Shown piece by piece: positions 55,597 to 64,000 of a stretch of 64,000 bases of DNA. The notes under the pieces are model-generated. The model saw only the letters and a program-made list of their open reading frames with translations. It searched no databases and was not told where the DNA came from. Numbering within the stretch: position 1 is the stretch's first letter; every line of letters begins with the position of its first letter. Origin of the DNA: Pedobacter puniceum (lineage in GTDB: Bacteria; Bacteroidota; Bacteroidia; Sphingobacteriales; Sphingobacteriaceae). The stretch spans positions 25,887 to 89,886 of the forward strand of contig NZ_WKJI01000007.1 of the NCBI RefSeq assembly GCF_009674685.1, in the 5' to 3' direction. Position numbers and translations under genes: made by a program.

Positions 55597-55743
55597 CTAC
55601 ACACTATCCCTCGTTAAACTATCTACGCCCGGAACAGAATCGGCAGGCATATTATTTGACGGAATTCCTGGATTATTAGGCTTATTCTGTTGGCAAGCTG
55701 CCAAAAATATGAAGCAAAAAGCTATTAAAATAAAAGATTTCAT
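55597..55743 (-). CDS. Candidate 48-aa lipoprotein
   Basis: A 48-codon frame, ATG 55743 to TAG 55597. It encodes a signal peptide (MKSFILIAFCFIFLAAC), a lipobox LAAC with Cys 17, then a short hydrophilic tail rich in Asn, Pro and Ser ending LTRDSV. The lipoprotein signal is full and convincing, and the tail is typical of small Bacteroidota lipoproteins. No family is recognised. It lies convergent to the ferritin-like gene and divergent from the Gre-like gene, with the tandem repeat right at its stop. Confidence 0.65.
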   Translation of the reverse strand: MKSFILIAFCFIFLAACQQNKPNNPGIPSNNMPADSVPGVDSLTRDSV

Positions 55744-55796
55744 TGTGTTGATGATTTTAATTTAATTTTTAGCCACTTTTATAGCCTCTAAGAAAA

Positions 55797-56252
55797 ATGA
55801 TGGAAGCCACAAAAGAAGAAGTATTTAATGCTTGTTTAACTGTTTTAAGTTCTAAAATTATGGAAATTAAAAACAGTATAGAAAGCGTTAAAGAGTCATC
55901 CAAAAACGATACCAAAAGCAGCATGGGCGATAAATATGAAACCAGCAGAGAAATGTTGCAACAAGAAATTAATCGTTTAGAGAAGCAACTGGCCGATGCA
56001 AATCAGCAGTTGTTCACGCTTAAAAATATAGCTATTAGCAAAAAATCTGATAAAGTATTACCAGGCAGTTATGTTAAAACCTCTATGGGCGATTTTTTTA
56101 TAACTGTAGCATTAGGAGAGTTAATCGTCAATAAGTTAAAAGTATTTGTAATTTCTCCAGTATCCCCGCTAGGGAAAAATCTGCAAGGCAAACAAAAAAA
56201 TGATACACTTGTCATTAACGGGAAAGAAATTAAAATATTAAACATCTTTTAA
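55797..56252 (+). CDS. GreA/GreB-like protein
   Basis: A 151-residue protein with an N-terminal coiled coil (about 5-80; SSMGDKYETSREMLQQEINRL) and a small beta-rich C-terminal domain, an arrangement like the transcript-cleavage factors GreA/GreB. It lacks the acidic tip pair as far as I can judge. Bacteroidota homologs are often wrongly labelled. Role unproven, possibly binding RNA polymerase through the secondary channel. Followed 4 bases later by the DUF2721 gene. Confidence 0.6.
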   Translation: MMEATKEEVFNACLTVLSSKIMEIKNSIESVKESSKNDTKSSMGDKYETSREMLQQEINRLEKQLADANQQLFTLKNIAISKKSDKVLPGSYVKTSMGDFFITVALGELIVNKLKVFVISPVSPLGKNLQGKQKNDTLVINGKEIKILNIF

Positions 56253-56256
56253 AAAA

Positions 56257-56664
56257 ATGGAGTTTACTTTAACCACACCAGCATTATTGTTTTCTGCTAT
56301 TTCATTGCTTTTATTAGCGTACACCAACAGGTTTTTAGCATTAGCAAGCTTAGTTAGAAGTATGAAAAGCCTTTATATAGAGAACAAAAGTGAAAATTTG
56401 TTGGCTCAGCTTCTGAATCTCAAAAAGCGTATCTTTCTAATTCGTAATATGCAAGGTTTTGGTATTTTAAGCTTTTTCTTTTGTGTTTTATGTATGTTTC
56501 TTATCTATTATAACCTTAAGGTTTTAGCACAGTATGTTTTTGGTTTAAGTTTATTTTTACTGATGATTTCTTTGTTTTTATCTTTCAGAGAGATACAAAT
56601 CTCAGCCACAGCTTTAAAATTAGAGCTAATGGATTTAGAAAACATCAAGCAAAAAGAAAAATAA
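56257..56664 (+). CDS. DUF2721-family membrane protein
   Basis: A 135-residue protein with about three membrane segments (about 8-27, 65-86, 90-111). The NRFLALASLVRSMKSLY segment and RIFLIRNMQGFGILSFF match the DUF2721 pattern. Function unknown. Four bases after the Gre-like gene, so they share one message. Confidence 0.8.
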   Translation: MEFTLTTPALLFSAISLLLLAYTNRFLALASLVRSMKSLYIENKSENLLAQLLNLKKRIFLIRNMQGFGILSFFFCVLCMFLIYYNLKVLAQYVFGLSLFLLMISLFLSFREIQISATALKLELMDLENIKQKEK

Positions 56665-56728
56665 AATCTTTCTTAAAACTGTATGCCTCTTTTTTAGTTA
56701 TCAATGAAAAATTATTTGCCCTTTATAT

Positions 56729-59050
56729 ATGTATTTTAAAAATATAGCATTTACCATAATCTTAATCATATTTACTTTTCCCGCTTTTGCGCAAAAAATA
56801 TATAGCTTAAATGGTGTTATTACTGATGCTCAAACCGGGGAAACATTAATAGGTGCGAGTGTTAAATTAAGTGGAGTAAAACAAGCAGGTACAACAACAA
56901 ATGCTTATGGTTATTTCTCTATTTCTTTACCACAAGGTACTTATGATTTAGCTATTACCTATGTGGGTTACAAAGCCATCATTAAGAAAATAGATTTAAA
57001 CGCTAACCTAAAACTTGATTTTAGTTTAGAACCAGCAGCACAACTAGAAGAAATTGTAGTAAGTTCTGTAAAACGGAATGATAATGTGACCAACCCACAA
57101 ATGGGGGTAGAGAAATTAGATGTAAAGGATATCAAAAGCATCCCGGTTTTATTTGGAGAGCGAGATATTCTGAAAACGCTGCAATTATTGCCTGGTATAA
57201 AGCCCGCAGGCGATGGAAATTCTGGATTTTATGTGCGTGGAGGCGCTATAGACCAAAATTTAATTTTGTTAGATGAAGCACCTGTTTACAATGCTTCACA
57301 CCTTTTAGGCTTTTTCTCAACCTTTAATTCTGATGCTATTAAAGATGTTACCGTTTATAAAGGAGGTATGCCAGCACAATATGGTGGACGATTATCTTCT
57401 GTTTTAGATATTCGGATGAATGATGGTAATAAGAATGACTTTACCGCAGAAGGTGGAATTGGCTTAATTTCATCACGTTTAAAAGTAGAAGGGCCTATTC
57501 AAAAAGAAAAAAGTTCTTTCATGATAAGCGGAAGGAGAACCTATGCTGATGCTTTCTTAGCCTTTGCGCCCGATACTTCTTTAAGAGGTAATACTTTATT
57601 TTTTTACGATTTAAACGCCAAAACCAACTTTAAGTTGAATGATAAAAACACTTTATATATATCGGGTTATTTTGGTCGCGATAAATTAGGTTTAAATCAG
57701 GCTTTTGGTTTCGATTGGGGAAATACTACTGCCACATTACGTTGGAGCCATATTTTCTCTAACAGATTGTTTTCTAATACTTCTTTTATTTATTCTAATT
57801 ATGATTATGTTATAGAAAATCAATTAGAAGGAAATGATTTTAAAGTGAGTTCTATCATTAGAGATTTTAATCTCAAACAAGATTTTCAGTATGCTTTAAA
57901 TAATCATGATATACGTTTTGGTATCAATGCTATACATCATACGATAGAACCAGGAAGAATAACAGCAAGTGAAAACTCTAGTGTTAATCCGGCCACAGTA
58001 GAAAATAGACGAGGTTTAGAAACAGCTATTTACGTTTCCGATGAATGGAAAGCATCTGATAAATTTAATCTGGCCTATGGCTTAAGATTAAGTTCTTTTG
58101 CTTTGCTTGGTGCTGGTAATTTTAAGGAGTATGATAGCGATGGAAACGAAATCAATTCAACTTTTTACAGTGCTGGTGAACTTGTAAAAACCTATTTTAA
58201 CTTAGAACCTCGTCTTTCTGCTAGTTATCAGTTTAATGAGAACAAATCTGTAAAAGGTTCTTATACTAGAAATACGCAGAATTTACATTTAATGTCTAAC
58301 TCTACCGCAACTTCACCTACTGACATTTATATATTAAGTAGTAACAACACCCGACCAGAAATTGCCGATCAAGTTGCTTTAGGCTATTTTAGTAATTTTA
58401 AAGATAACACTTACGAGTTTTCTGCAGAGGTTTACTATAAATGGATGCAAAACCAAATAGAGTATAGGAACGGTACCGATTTAAGAGGAAATCAAAATGT
58501 TGAAGCGGATTTATTATATGGTGATGGAAGAGCTTATGGAATAGAGCTTTTCTTGAAAAAAAGATTTGGTGATTTTAACGGTTGGATAGGTTATACCTTA
58601 TCAAAAACAGAAAGACAGTTTGATCAAATTAATAACGGAAAATGGTTTAACGCATTTCAAGACCGTACACATGATATCTCTCTTGTAGGTATTTATAAAG
58701 CTAGCAAACGTTGGACACTTTCATCAACTTTTGTTTATAACACAGGTAACGCCATTACAGTTCCCGAAGGCAAATATCAACTAGGAGGTACAACTGTATT
58801 TTATTATTCAGAAAGAAATGCTTACAGGGCACCGGACTATCACCGACTTGATTTTTCTGCAACATTAGAAGGTAAACCTGGCAAAAAATACCAATCAAGC
58901 TGGTCTTTTGGTATTTATAATGTATACAACAGGAAGAATGTTTTCTCATTAAGTTATGAAGAAAATCCCAACAATCCTGCTCAAACCCAAATAGTTAAAA
59001 CTGCATTATTTGGAATTATCCCGTCTGTAACTTGGAATTTTAAATTTTAA
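56729..59050 (+). CDS. TonB-dependent receptor with carboxypeptidase-like regulatory domain
   Basis: Outer-membrane gated transporter of 773 residues. Signal peptide (about 1-20, ending FAQKIYS), a carboxypeptidase-regulatory-like domain (about 23-105; GVITDAQTGETLIGASVKL), plug domain (about 125-235; GFYVRGGAIDQNLILLDEAPVYN) and a barrel to the C-terminal Phe (TWNFKF). The FYVRGG and NASHLLGFFSTFN marks fit the Bacteroidota receptors. Its partner is the DUF4249 lipoprotein 4 bases downstream, so it is a SusC-like pair; substrate unknown. Confidence 0.92.
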   Translation: MYFKNIAFTIILIIFTFPAFAQKIYSLNGVITDAQTGETLIGASVKLSGVKQAGTTTNAYGYFSISLPQGTYDLAITYVGYKAIIKKIDLNANLKLDFSLEPAAQLEEIVVSSVKRNDNVTNPQMGVEKLDVKDIKSIPVLFGERDILKTLQLLPGIKPAGDGNSGFYVRGGAIDQNLILLDEAPVYNASHLLGFFSTFNSDAIKDVTVYKGGMPAQYGGRLSSVLDIRMNDGNKNDFTAEGGIGLISSRLKVEGPIQKEKSSFMISGRRTYADAFLAFAPDTSLRGNTLFFYDLNAKTNFKLNDKNTLYISGYFGRDKLGLNQAFGFDWGNTTATLRWSHIFSNRLFSNTSFIYSNYDYVIENQLEGNDFKVSSIIRDFNLKQDFQYALNNHDIRFGINAIHHTIEPGRITASENSSVNPATVENRRGLETAIYVSDEWKASDKFNLAYGLRLSSFALLGAGNFKEYDSDGNEINSTFYSAGELVKTYFNLEPRLSASYQFNENKSVKGSYTRNTQNLHLMSNSTATSPTDIYILSSNNTRPEIADQVALGYFSNFKDNTYEFSAEVYYKWMQNQIEYRNGTDLRGNQNVEADLLYGDGRAYGIELFLKKRFGDFNGWIGYTLSKTERQFDQINNGKWFNAFQDRTHDISLVGIYKASKRWTLSSTFVYNTGNAITVPEGKYQLGGTTVFYYSERNAYRAPDYHRLDFSATLEGKPGKKYQSSWSFGIYNVYNRKNVFSLSYEENPNNPAQTQIVKTALFGIIPSVTWNFKF

Positions 59051-59054
59051 AATC

Positions 59055-59843
59055 ATGAGAAACAATATAAATATCTTAGGTTTTTTAAGCATACTAGCTT
59101 TTACTTCTTGTGAAGAAGTTATCGATATAGAAACTAAAGAGCAAGAGCCAGTAGTAGTTATTGAAGCTTCAATAACTGATAGAACAGAAAGACAAACCAT
59201 ATACCTTTCGCAAACAGTACCATTTAATCAGTCATTTCAAACAGTACCTCTTAGAAGTGCTACAGTTAGGGTTACAGAAACTGGTGGTCCAACTTTAACT
59301 TTTACAGAAGACCAACCTGGTGTTTACCGTTCTACTATTTTTAAAGGAGGTTATGGTAAAACCTATAATTTAAGTGTAACGGTTAATGGTAAAACTTATA
59401 CCGCAACATCTAAAATGCCTAATAAAGTGTCATTAGACTCCTTGTCTGTTTCTGAAGTAACCTTTTTTGGCGAAACTAGAAAATATGTAAAAGTACATTA
59501 TCAAGATCCTGTAAATGAGGTAAATGCGTATAGATATATATTGTCCATTAATGGTGAAAGGTTAAAAGACTTTTTTATAGATAGTGATAGGTTTAATAAT
59601 GGAAATTACGTTGATAATACCATTTTTAACGATGAACCTGAAATAAAAGCAGGTGATGAAATCATGATTGATTTTCAAAATATCACTCCAGAAATTTATC
59701 GTTACTTTTTTGCTATCACTCAAATTGAGGGAAATGGTGGTCCGCCGGTAGCGCCATCCAACCCCGATACCAATCTAAGTAATGGCGCTTTAGGTTATTT
59801 CAGTACCCATACTTCAGATAAAAGAGTTTTTAGAGTAAGGTAG
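59055..59843 (+). CDS. DUF4249-domain lipoprotein
   Basis: Lipoprotein of 262 residues; signal ends with the lipobox FTSC (about 16-19), followed by EEVIDIETKEQE, a normal DUF4249 start. The beta-rich body (VVVIEASITDRTERQTIYLSQT) and the NPDTNLSNGALGYFSTHTSDKR end are family marks. In Bacteroidota, such proteins accompany TonB receptors and likely bind the substrate on the surface. The gene begins 4 bases after the receptor and ends in a terminator. Confidence 0.9.
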   Translation: MRNNINILGFLSILAFTSCEEVIDIETKEQEPVVVIEASITDRTERQTIYLSQTVPFNQSFQTVPLRSATVRVTETGGPTLTFTEDQPGVYRSTIFKGGYGKTYNLSVTVNGKTYTATSKMPNKVSLDSLSVSEVTFFGETRKYVKVHYQDPVNEVNAYRYILSINGERLKDFFIDSDRFNNGNYVDNTIFNDEPEIKAGDEIMIDFQNITPEIYRYFFAITQIEGNGGPPVAPSNPDTNLSNGALGYFSTHTSDKRVFRVR

Positions 59844-59860
59844 AGAATGTTATTAGAGTC

Positions 59861-59897
59861 AAAAAAAAGCAGCGTTTTATAAAACGCTGCTTTTTTT
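59861..59897. terminator. Bidirectional rho-independent terminator
   Basis: AAAAAAGCAGCGTTTT and AAAACGCTGCTTTTTT arms with an AT loop, 16 bp and T-runs on both strands, between convergent DUF4249 and deacetylase genes. Confidence 0.9.
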
Positions 59898-59916
59898 AAT
59901 TTTGAATTTTTACTTT

Positions 59917-60807
59917 TTAATTCCTCTTTTCTGAAAAAGAATTCACCATACTGTTATGTAATGTTTTAGCGCTCCAAAAACCGCTAGCTATTATTCTTCT
60001 TATTGTATATAAAGGATCTTGCTCATCTCTAGATGTAGATAAAATAAAAGCAGCTTTCATACCTCTTTTCTTCAATTCAGGAATAGCCTCTTTATTCCAT
60101 AATCCAAAAGGATAAGCAAAATAGGTAATATCTTTTCCAGTTATTTCTTTTAAGGTTTTAGTTGGTTTTTCAATTTGTGTAACCCAATCTTCACCTTGGT
60201 ATTTTTTAACATTTTGGTGGTCATAGGTATGGCTACCAATGGTATTACCTTCATCAGCTAACTGCTTAATTTGGGTTTTATCCATATATTTTACTTTTCC
60301 ACGTTTACCAATAGCTACAGTCATAATAAAATAAACACCTTTAAATCCATATTTATCCAAAGTTTTCTTTCCAACTTCAAATTGGTCCAAATCGGTATCG
60401 TCAAAAGTAATCATTACAGGTTTTTTAGGTAAAGCATCACCATAAACCAAATAATTATACAACTGCTCTGGTAAAATAGTATTATAGCCACTATCAGCCA
60501 ACATTTTTATATGCTCTTTAAAAGTAGCTACTGGCGTTATGTAATCTTTTGCAGATTGAGAGTCACTTGCTTTCCAATCTCTAATTTGGTGATAACACAA
60601 AATAGGAACTTGCTTTCTCGCTAAAATAGTTTTTGCATCAGCAGGTTTACGCTCTTTCTTTACGGTTTCAGTATTTGTTGCTTCAGCACTCACTTCTGTT
60701 TTTTCGGTAACAGTAGAATCTGTAGATAAACTTTTAGAGTTAGTAGAATTACAATTTGTAAATAAAGTTACTGCTAAAAGCCCAATCAGACTTAATTTTA
60801 TATTCAT
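59917..60807 (-). CDS. Polysaccharide deacetylase-family lipoprotein
   Basis: A 296-residue exported deacetylase (NodB homology, carbohydrate esterase 4). The lipobox FTNC puts the lipid Cys at about 19, and a Thr/Glu/Lys-rich linker (about 25-65) leads to the catalytic domain. Metal and catalytic motifs are TFDDTDL (Asp pair), SHTYDHQ (two His) and YFAYPFG. Substrate may be a cell-wall or capsule sugar. Single gene, divergent from mutS with a 200-base gap. Confidence 0.88.
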   Translation of the reverse strand: MNIKLSLIGLLAVTLFTNCNSTNSKSLSTDSTVTEKTEVSAEATNTETVKKERKPADAKTILARKQVPILCYHQIRDWKASDSQSAKDYITPVATFKEHIKMLADSGYNTILPEQLYNYLVYGDALPKKPVMITFDDTDLDQFEVGKKTLDKYGFKGVYFIMTVAIGKRGKVKYMDKTQIKQLADEGNTIGSHTYDHQNVKKYQGEDWVTQIEKPTKTLKEITGKDITYFAYPFGLWNKEAIPELKKRGMKAAFILSTSRDEQDPLYTIRRIIASGFWSAKTLHNSMVNSFSEKRN

Positions 60808-61003
60808 AATAAGGATGATAATTTTCTACGAAAATAAATCATTTTACCACTAAATATCAATCAATAACATTTTTAAATTTTTAACATTCATATTCAAATC
60901 ATCTCTGATAAAATAACATACTTTCCACTTTCTATAAATTTTCAACAAATATTAAAGGCACAACATACTTTTATAACTTAGCAAATTGATAAAAGCTAGC
61001 AAA

Positions 61004-63616
61004 TTGGCAACAAAAAGTATAAAAGAAACTCCTTTAATGACCCAATACAGCCAGATAAAGGCTAAATATCCGGGTGCATTATTACTTTTTAGGGTAGGAG
61101 ATTTTTATGAAACCTTCGGTGAAGATGCTGTAAAAGCAGCTCAAATACTCGGTATTGTACTCACAAAAAGAGCAAATGGTTCTGCATCTCACATAGAATT
61201 AGCTGGTTTTCCACATCACTCGATAGAAACTTACCTGCCTAAATTGGTAAGAGCAGGCCAGCGTGTCGCCATTTGTGATCAGTTAGAAGATCCTAAATCT
61301 GTAAAAGGAATTGTTAAAAGAGGTGTAACAGAGCTTGTAACTCCTGGCGTAGCTTACAGCGATAATATTGTTCAACAGAAATCCAATAATTTTCTAGCAA
61401 CTATTCATTTTGATAAACAAACAATAGGTGTAGCATTTTTAGATATTTCTACGGGCGAGTTTTTAACAGCACAAGGTAATGCAGAATATATAGACAAGCT
61501 TTTACAAGGTTATAAACCTAACGAAATCATTTTTGCTAAAAGCAAACAGCAAGATTTTAAAGAACTTTTTGGCGATAGATATTATACTTATGCGCTAGAT
61601 GAATGGGCTTTTACCTCAGATTATGCTCAAGAAACTTTATTAAAGCATTTTGAAGTTAAATCACTAAAAGGCTTTGGTATAGAAAAGCTTAGCCTTGGGA
61701 TTATTGCGGCAGGTGTTTGTTTACATTATCTAAATGAGACAGAGCATAGGCAGCTTCAACATATTACCAATATTTCCAGAATAGAGGAAGATCGGTATAT
61801 GTGGTTAGATAGATTTACGGTTAGAAATCTCGAACTTATAGGCTCTTCAAATGATAATGCACAAACTTTAATTGATGTCTTGGATCAAACTTCATGCGCC
61901 ATGGGTGCCCGTATGTTAAAGAAATGGGTAGTCATGCCGCTTAAAAATAAAAAGCCAATTGAAGAAAGACTCAACGTAGTTCAATATTTTTTTGATAACC
62001 CAGAGATTAGAGAAAAATTACAAATGTACATTCGCCAAATTGGCGATTTAGAAAGACTTATTTCTAAAATAGGTTTACAAAAAGCTAATCCAAGAGAAAT
62101 TGTTCAGCTTAAAAGAGCTTTAATAGCAATCCAAGAGGTTAAAAATATTTGCGAGCACACACCTCAAGAGTCTGTTAAAAGGATAGCTGAACAAATAAAT
62201 ACATGTTCTTCCATAAAAGAAAAAATAGAACGAGAACTTCAAGAAGATCCTCCTGTTCTAATTTCTAAAGGTAAAGTCATGGCTGATGGTTTACATGAAG
62301 AATTAGATAAATTACGTAGAATATCATACGGAGGTAAAGATTATTTACTTCAATTACAGAAAAAGGAAGCTGAGATAACTGGTATATCTTCACTTAAAAT
62401 AGCTTTTAATAATGTTTTTGGATATTACTTAGAGGTGAGTAATACGCATAAAGATAAAGTGCCTCAAGAATGGATTAGAAAACAAACGCTAGTAAACGCA
62501 GAAAGATATATTACACCAGAGTTAAAAGAATATGAAGATCAAATTCTAGGTGCAGAAGAGAAAATACACGTTCTAGAAACTCAGCTTTTTAACGAGTTAT
62601 TAATTACTGTTACAGAATATATTAAGCCTATACAGCTAAATGCTCATTTAATAGCGCAATTAGATGTGTTATTATGTTTTGCAACGATTTCTCAAAAATA
62701 CTATTATAATCGCCCATTAATTGATGATTCTAAGGTTTTAGATATTAAAGGTGGTAGACATCCGGTTATTGAGAATAATTTGCCAATAGGTGAGGAGTAT
62801 ATTACTAATAATGTTTATTTAGATGATGAAACTCAACAAATTATCATCATAACTGGTCCGAACATGTCGGGTAAGTCGGCATTGTTAAGACAAACAGGCA
62901 TAATTGTTCTTATGGCTCAAATGGGATGTTTTGTTCCTGCTAAAGAAGCTTCTATCGGTATTGTCGATAAAATATTTACCAGAGTAGGTGCGTCAGATAA
63001 TTTATCTTCTGGCGAGTCTACTTTTATGGTAGAAATGAATGAAACAGCTAGTATTCTTAATAATCTGTCCGATAGAAGCCTCATTCTTTTAGATGAAATA
63101 GGGCGAGGCACATCTACATATGATGGTATTTCTATCGCTTGGGCAATAGCAGAGTATCTACATAATCATCCTTCTTGTAAAGCAAAAACACTATTTGCTA
63201 CGCATTATCACGAGTTAAATGAGCTAACTAACTCCTTTAATCGAGTAAAGAATTATAACGTAACCGTCAAAGAGGTAGGTAATAAAGTTATTTTTCTAAG
63301 AAAACTTGTTCCCGGCGGAAGTGAACATAGTTTTGGTATTCATGTAGCCAAAATGGCCGGTATGCCTCCAAAAGTTTTAAACAGAGCCAATGAAATCTTA
63401 AAAAGATTGGAAAATGAGCGTACAGGAGGAGAACATGTAAAAGCTAGTATTATGAAAATGCAGAAACAAGCCGTGCAATTACAAATGTTTGCTTTAGAAG
63501 ATCCTGTACTCATAAAAATTAGAGATGTACTCAATAATCTAGATGTAAATACCCTTACTCCAGTAGAAGCATTAATGAAACTTGATGAAATTCAGCGTGT
63601 TCTGAAAAACTCATGA
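61004..63616 (+). CDS. mutS: DNA mismatch repair protein MutS
   Basis: Recognises mispaired bases and starts repair. Mismatch-binding motif GDFYETFG (Phe-x-Glu) near the N-terminus, connector, lever and clamp domains, then the ATPase with Walker A GPNMSGKS and Walker [15 protein letters not shown], and a short C-terminal end. The start is TTG at 61004, which keeps the conserved KETPLMTQY; a second TTG at 60986 adds six residues (876 instead of 870). The first ATG (61037) would cut into the conserved block. Companion of mutS2 at 31-34 kb. 20 bases separate its stop from the promoter array. Confidence 0.94.
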   Translation: MATKSIKETPLMTQYSQIKAKYPGALLLFRVGDFYETFGEDAVKAAQILGIVLTKRANGSASHIELAGFPHHSIETYLPKLVRAGQRVAICDQLEDPKSVKGIVKRGVTELVTPGVAYSDNIVQQKSNNFLATIHFDKQTIGVAFLDISTGEFLTAQGNAEYIDKLLQGYKPNEIIFAKSKQQDFKELFGDRYYTYALDEWAFTSDYAQETLLKHFEVKSLKGFGIEKLSLGIIAAGVCLHYLNETEHRQLQHITNISRIEEDRYMWLDRFTVRNLELIGSSNDNAQTLIDVLDQTSCAMGARMLKKWVVMPLKNKKPIEERLNVVQYFFDNPEIREKLQMYIRQIGDLERLISKIGLQKANPREIVQLKRALIAIQEVKNICEHTPQESVKRIAEQINTCSSIKEKIERELQEDPPVLISKGKVMADGLHEELDKLRRISYGGKDYLLQLQKKEAEITGISSLKIAFNNVFGYYLEVSNTHKDKVPQEWIRKQTLVNAERYITPELKEYEDQILGAEEKIHVLETQLFNELLITVTEYIKPIQLNAHLIAQLDVLLCFATISQKYYYNRPLIDDSKVLDIKGGRHPVIENNLPIGEEYITNNVYLDDETQQIIIITGPNMSGKSALLRQTGIIVLMAQMGCFVPAKEASIGIVDKIFTRVGASDNLSSGESTFMVEMNETASILNNLSDRSLILLDEIGRGTSTYDGISIAWAIAEYLHNHPSCKAKTLFATHYHELNELTNSFNRVKNYNVTVKEVGNKVIFLRKLVPGGSEHSFGIHVAKMAGMPPKVLNRANEILKRLENERTGGEHVKASIMKMQKQAVQLQMFALEDPVLIKIRDVLNNLDVNTLTPVEALMKLDEIQRVLKNS

Positions 63617-63632
63617 TTTTTTCATTTTTTTA

Positions 63633-63664
63633 TTTGCATACGCCAATAAAAAAACACACCTTTG
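63633..63664 (+). promoter_or_regulatory. Tandem promoter 1 (rRNA-operon-like)
   Basis: TTTG at 63633, 20 bases, then CACCTTTG, followed by CATCC. One base off the TAnnTTTG consensus (C for T), sharing CACCTTTGCA with promoter 2. Confidence 0.6.
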
Positions 63665-63777
63665 CATCCGCTTTCGCGATGAAAGTCTCACTTTGAAAAT
63701 AATGTTTTTAGCATTTTAAACTCGGTTTTTTAGTTTAATTGTTGAGAATTAATGTTGATAAGTTTTGATGAAATTAA

Positions 63778-63808
63778 TTTGCAAATTGAAATAATATTTT
63801 CACCTTTG
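63778..63808 (+). promoter_or_regulatory. Tandem promoter 2 (rRNA-operon-like)
   Basis: TTTG at 63778, 19 bases, then CACCTTTG, followed by CAATCCC. Near-copy of the other two. Confidence 0.65.
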
Positions 63809-63894
63809 CAATCCCAAACAAACCGTGTTTAGGGAAACTGAAAAGCGATAAAATAACTTAACAAACTGTTTGAAAAAAAATATTTTCAAAAACA

Positions 63895-63926
63895 TTTGGA
63901 GGAGAGTGTTAGAGTTATTACCTTTG
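63895..63926 (+). promoter_or_regulatory. Tandem promoter 3 (rRNA-operon-like)
   Basis: TTTG at 63895, 20 bases, then TACCTTTG, an exact TAnnTTTG, followed by CAGCCCC. A small hairpin CCCC-GAAA-GGGG follows at the likely transcription start. The remaining 74 bases have no ORF and read like an rRNA leader; a 16S gene just beyond the window is inferred. Confidence 0.7.
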
Positions 63927-64000
63927 CAGCCCCGAAAGGGGGAAAGAGTTACAGCGATTGTGACTTATAAATGAGATAGAAAGCTAGACGGATATTAATT

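Noticed and set aside
58828..58845. Copy of the GCACCGGACTATC text from the inverted-repeat element inside the TonB receptor gene
   Set aside because: It is a short chance match, and codes for ordinary barrel residues.

Overview
The window is AT-rich chromosomal DNA from a member of the Bacteroidota, most like the Sphingobacteriaceae (Pedobacter and relatives). Support: promoters of the Bacteroidota type (TTTG at -33, TAnnTTTG at -7), little Shine-Dalgarno signal and several TTG starts, many small lipoproteins, families largely confined to this phylum (DUF4296, DUF4249, carboxypeptidase-regulatory-domain TonB receptors, a TIGR04282 protein), and menaquinone synthesis by the futalosine route (MqnE, MqnA). 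I see no prophage, insertion sequence, integrase, CRISPR array or tRNA. The region is mostly core metabolism and housekeeping.

Layout. 0-3.4 kb: phoH, purC, STAS protein, rnz. 3.4-8 kb: envelope genes, with mlaD-like and cell-wall amidase genes on the minus strand diverging from lptD. 8-10.6 kb: cinA and a lipoyl E2 acyltransferase. 10.7-14.6 kb: sulfur amino acid genes metX, metY and a second trans-sulfuration PLP enzyme. The metY leader carries a SAM-I-like riboswitch followed by an unlisted 38-codon ORF ending in clustered Cys and Met codons. 14.7-18.7 kb: mqnE, a histidine phosphatase, mqnA, then a nucleoside phosphorylase and yajQ on the other strand. 18.7-26.6 kb: a lysine-rich histone-like protein, ppk1, ppx, a purple-acid-phosphatase-like enzyme, an MFS carrier and sdaA.

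26.6-31 kb: a tightly packed minus-strand operon (yggS, GNAT, DUF3298 lipoprotein, aspartate kinase, THUMP-like methyltransferase). 31-36 kb: DUF4296 lipoprotein, mutS2, a PQQ-type sugar dehydrogenase and queG. 36-41 kb: TIGR04282 glycosyltransferase-like protein, aldehyde dehydrogenase, YitT protein and a soluble histidine kinase. 40.5-44 kb: kdsB, deoxynucleoside kinase, trpS, plsC, gatC. 44-50.6 kb: an ABC ATPase, cobalamin adenosyltransferase, two very small proteins, ispD, queA, a MacB-type permease and an orphan lipoprotein. 50.6-55.8 kb: an inverted-repeat element, an aminotransferase, and a four-gene run of CDF transporter, Nudix, bioA and a ferritin-like diiron protein, followed by a tandem repeat and a 48-aa lipoprotein missed by a 60-residue ORF cutoff. 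55.8-63.6 kb: Gre-like protein, DUF2721, TonB receptor with DUF4249 partner, polysaccharide deacetylase, mutS. The last 370 bases hold three near-identical tandem promoters that look like the start of a ribosomal RNA operon lying just past the window.

The observations most worth a second look are the SAM riboswitch plus Cys/Met-rich leader ORF before metY, the diiron protein directly after bioA, and the triple promoter array at the right edge.
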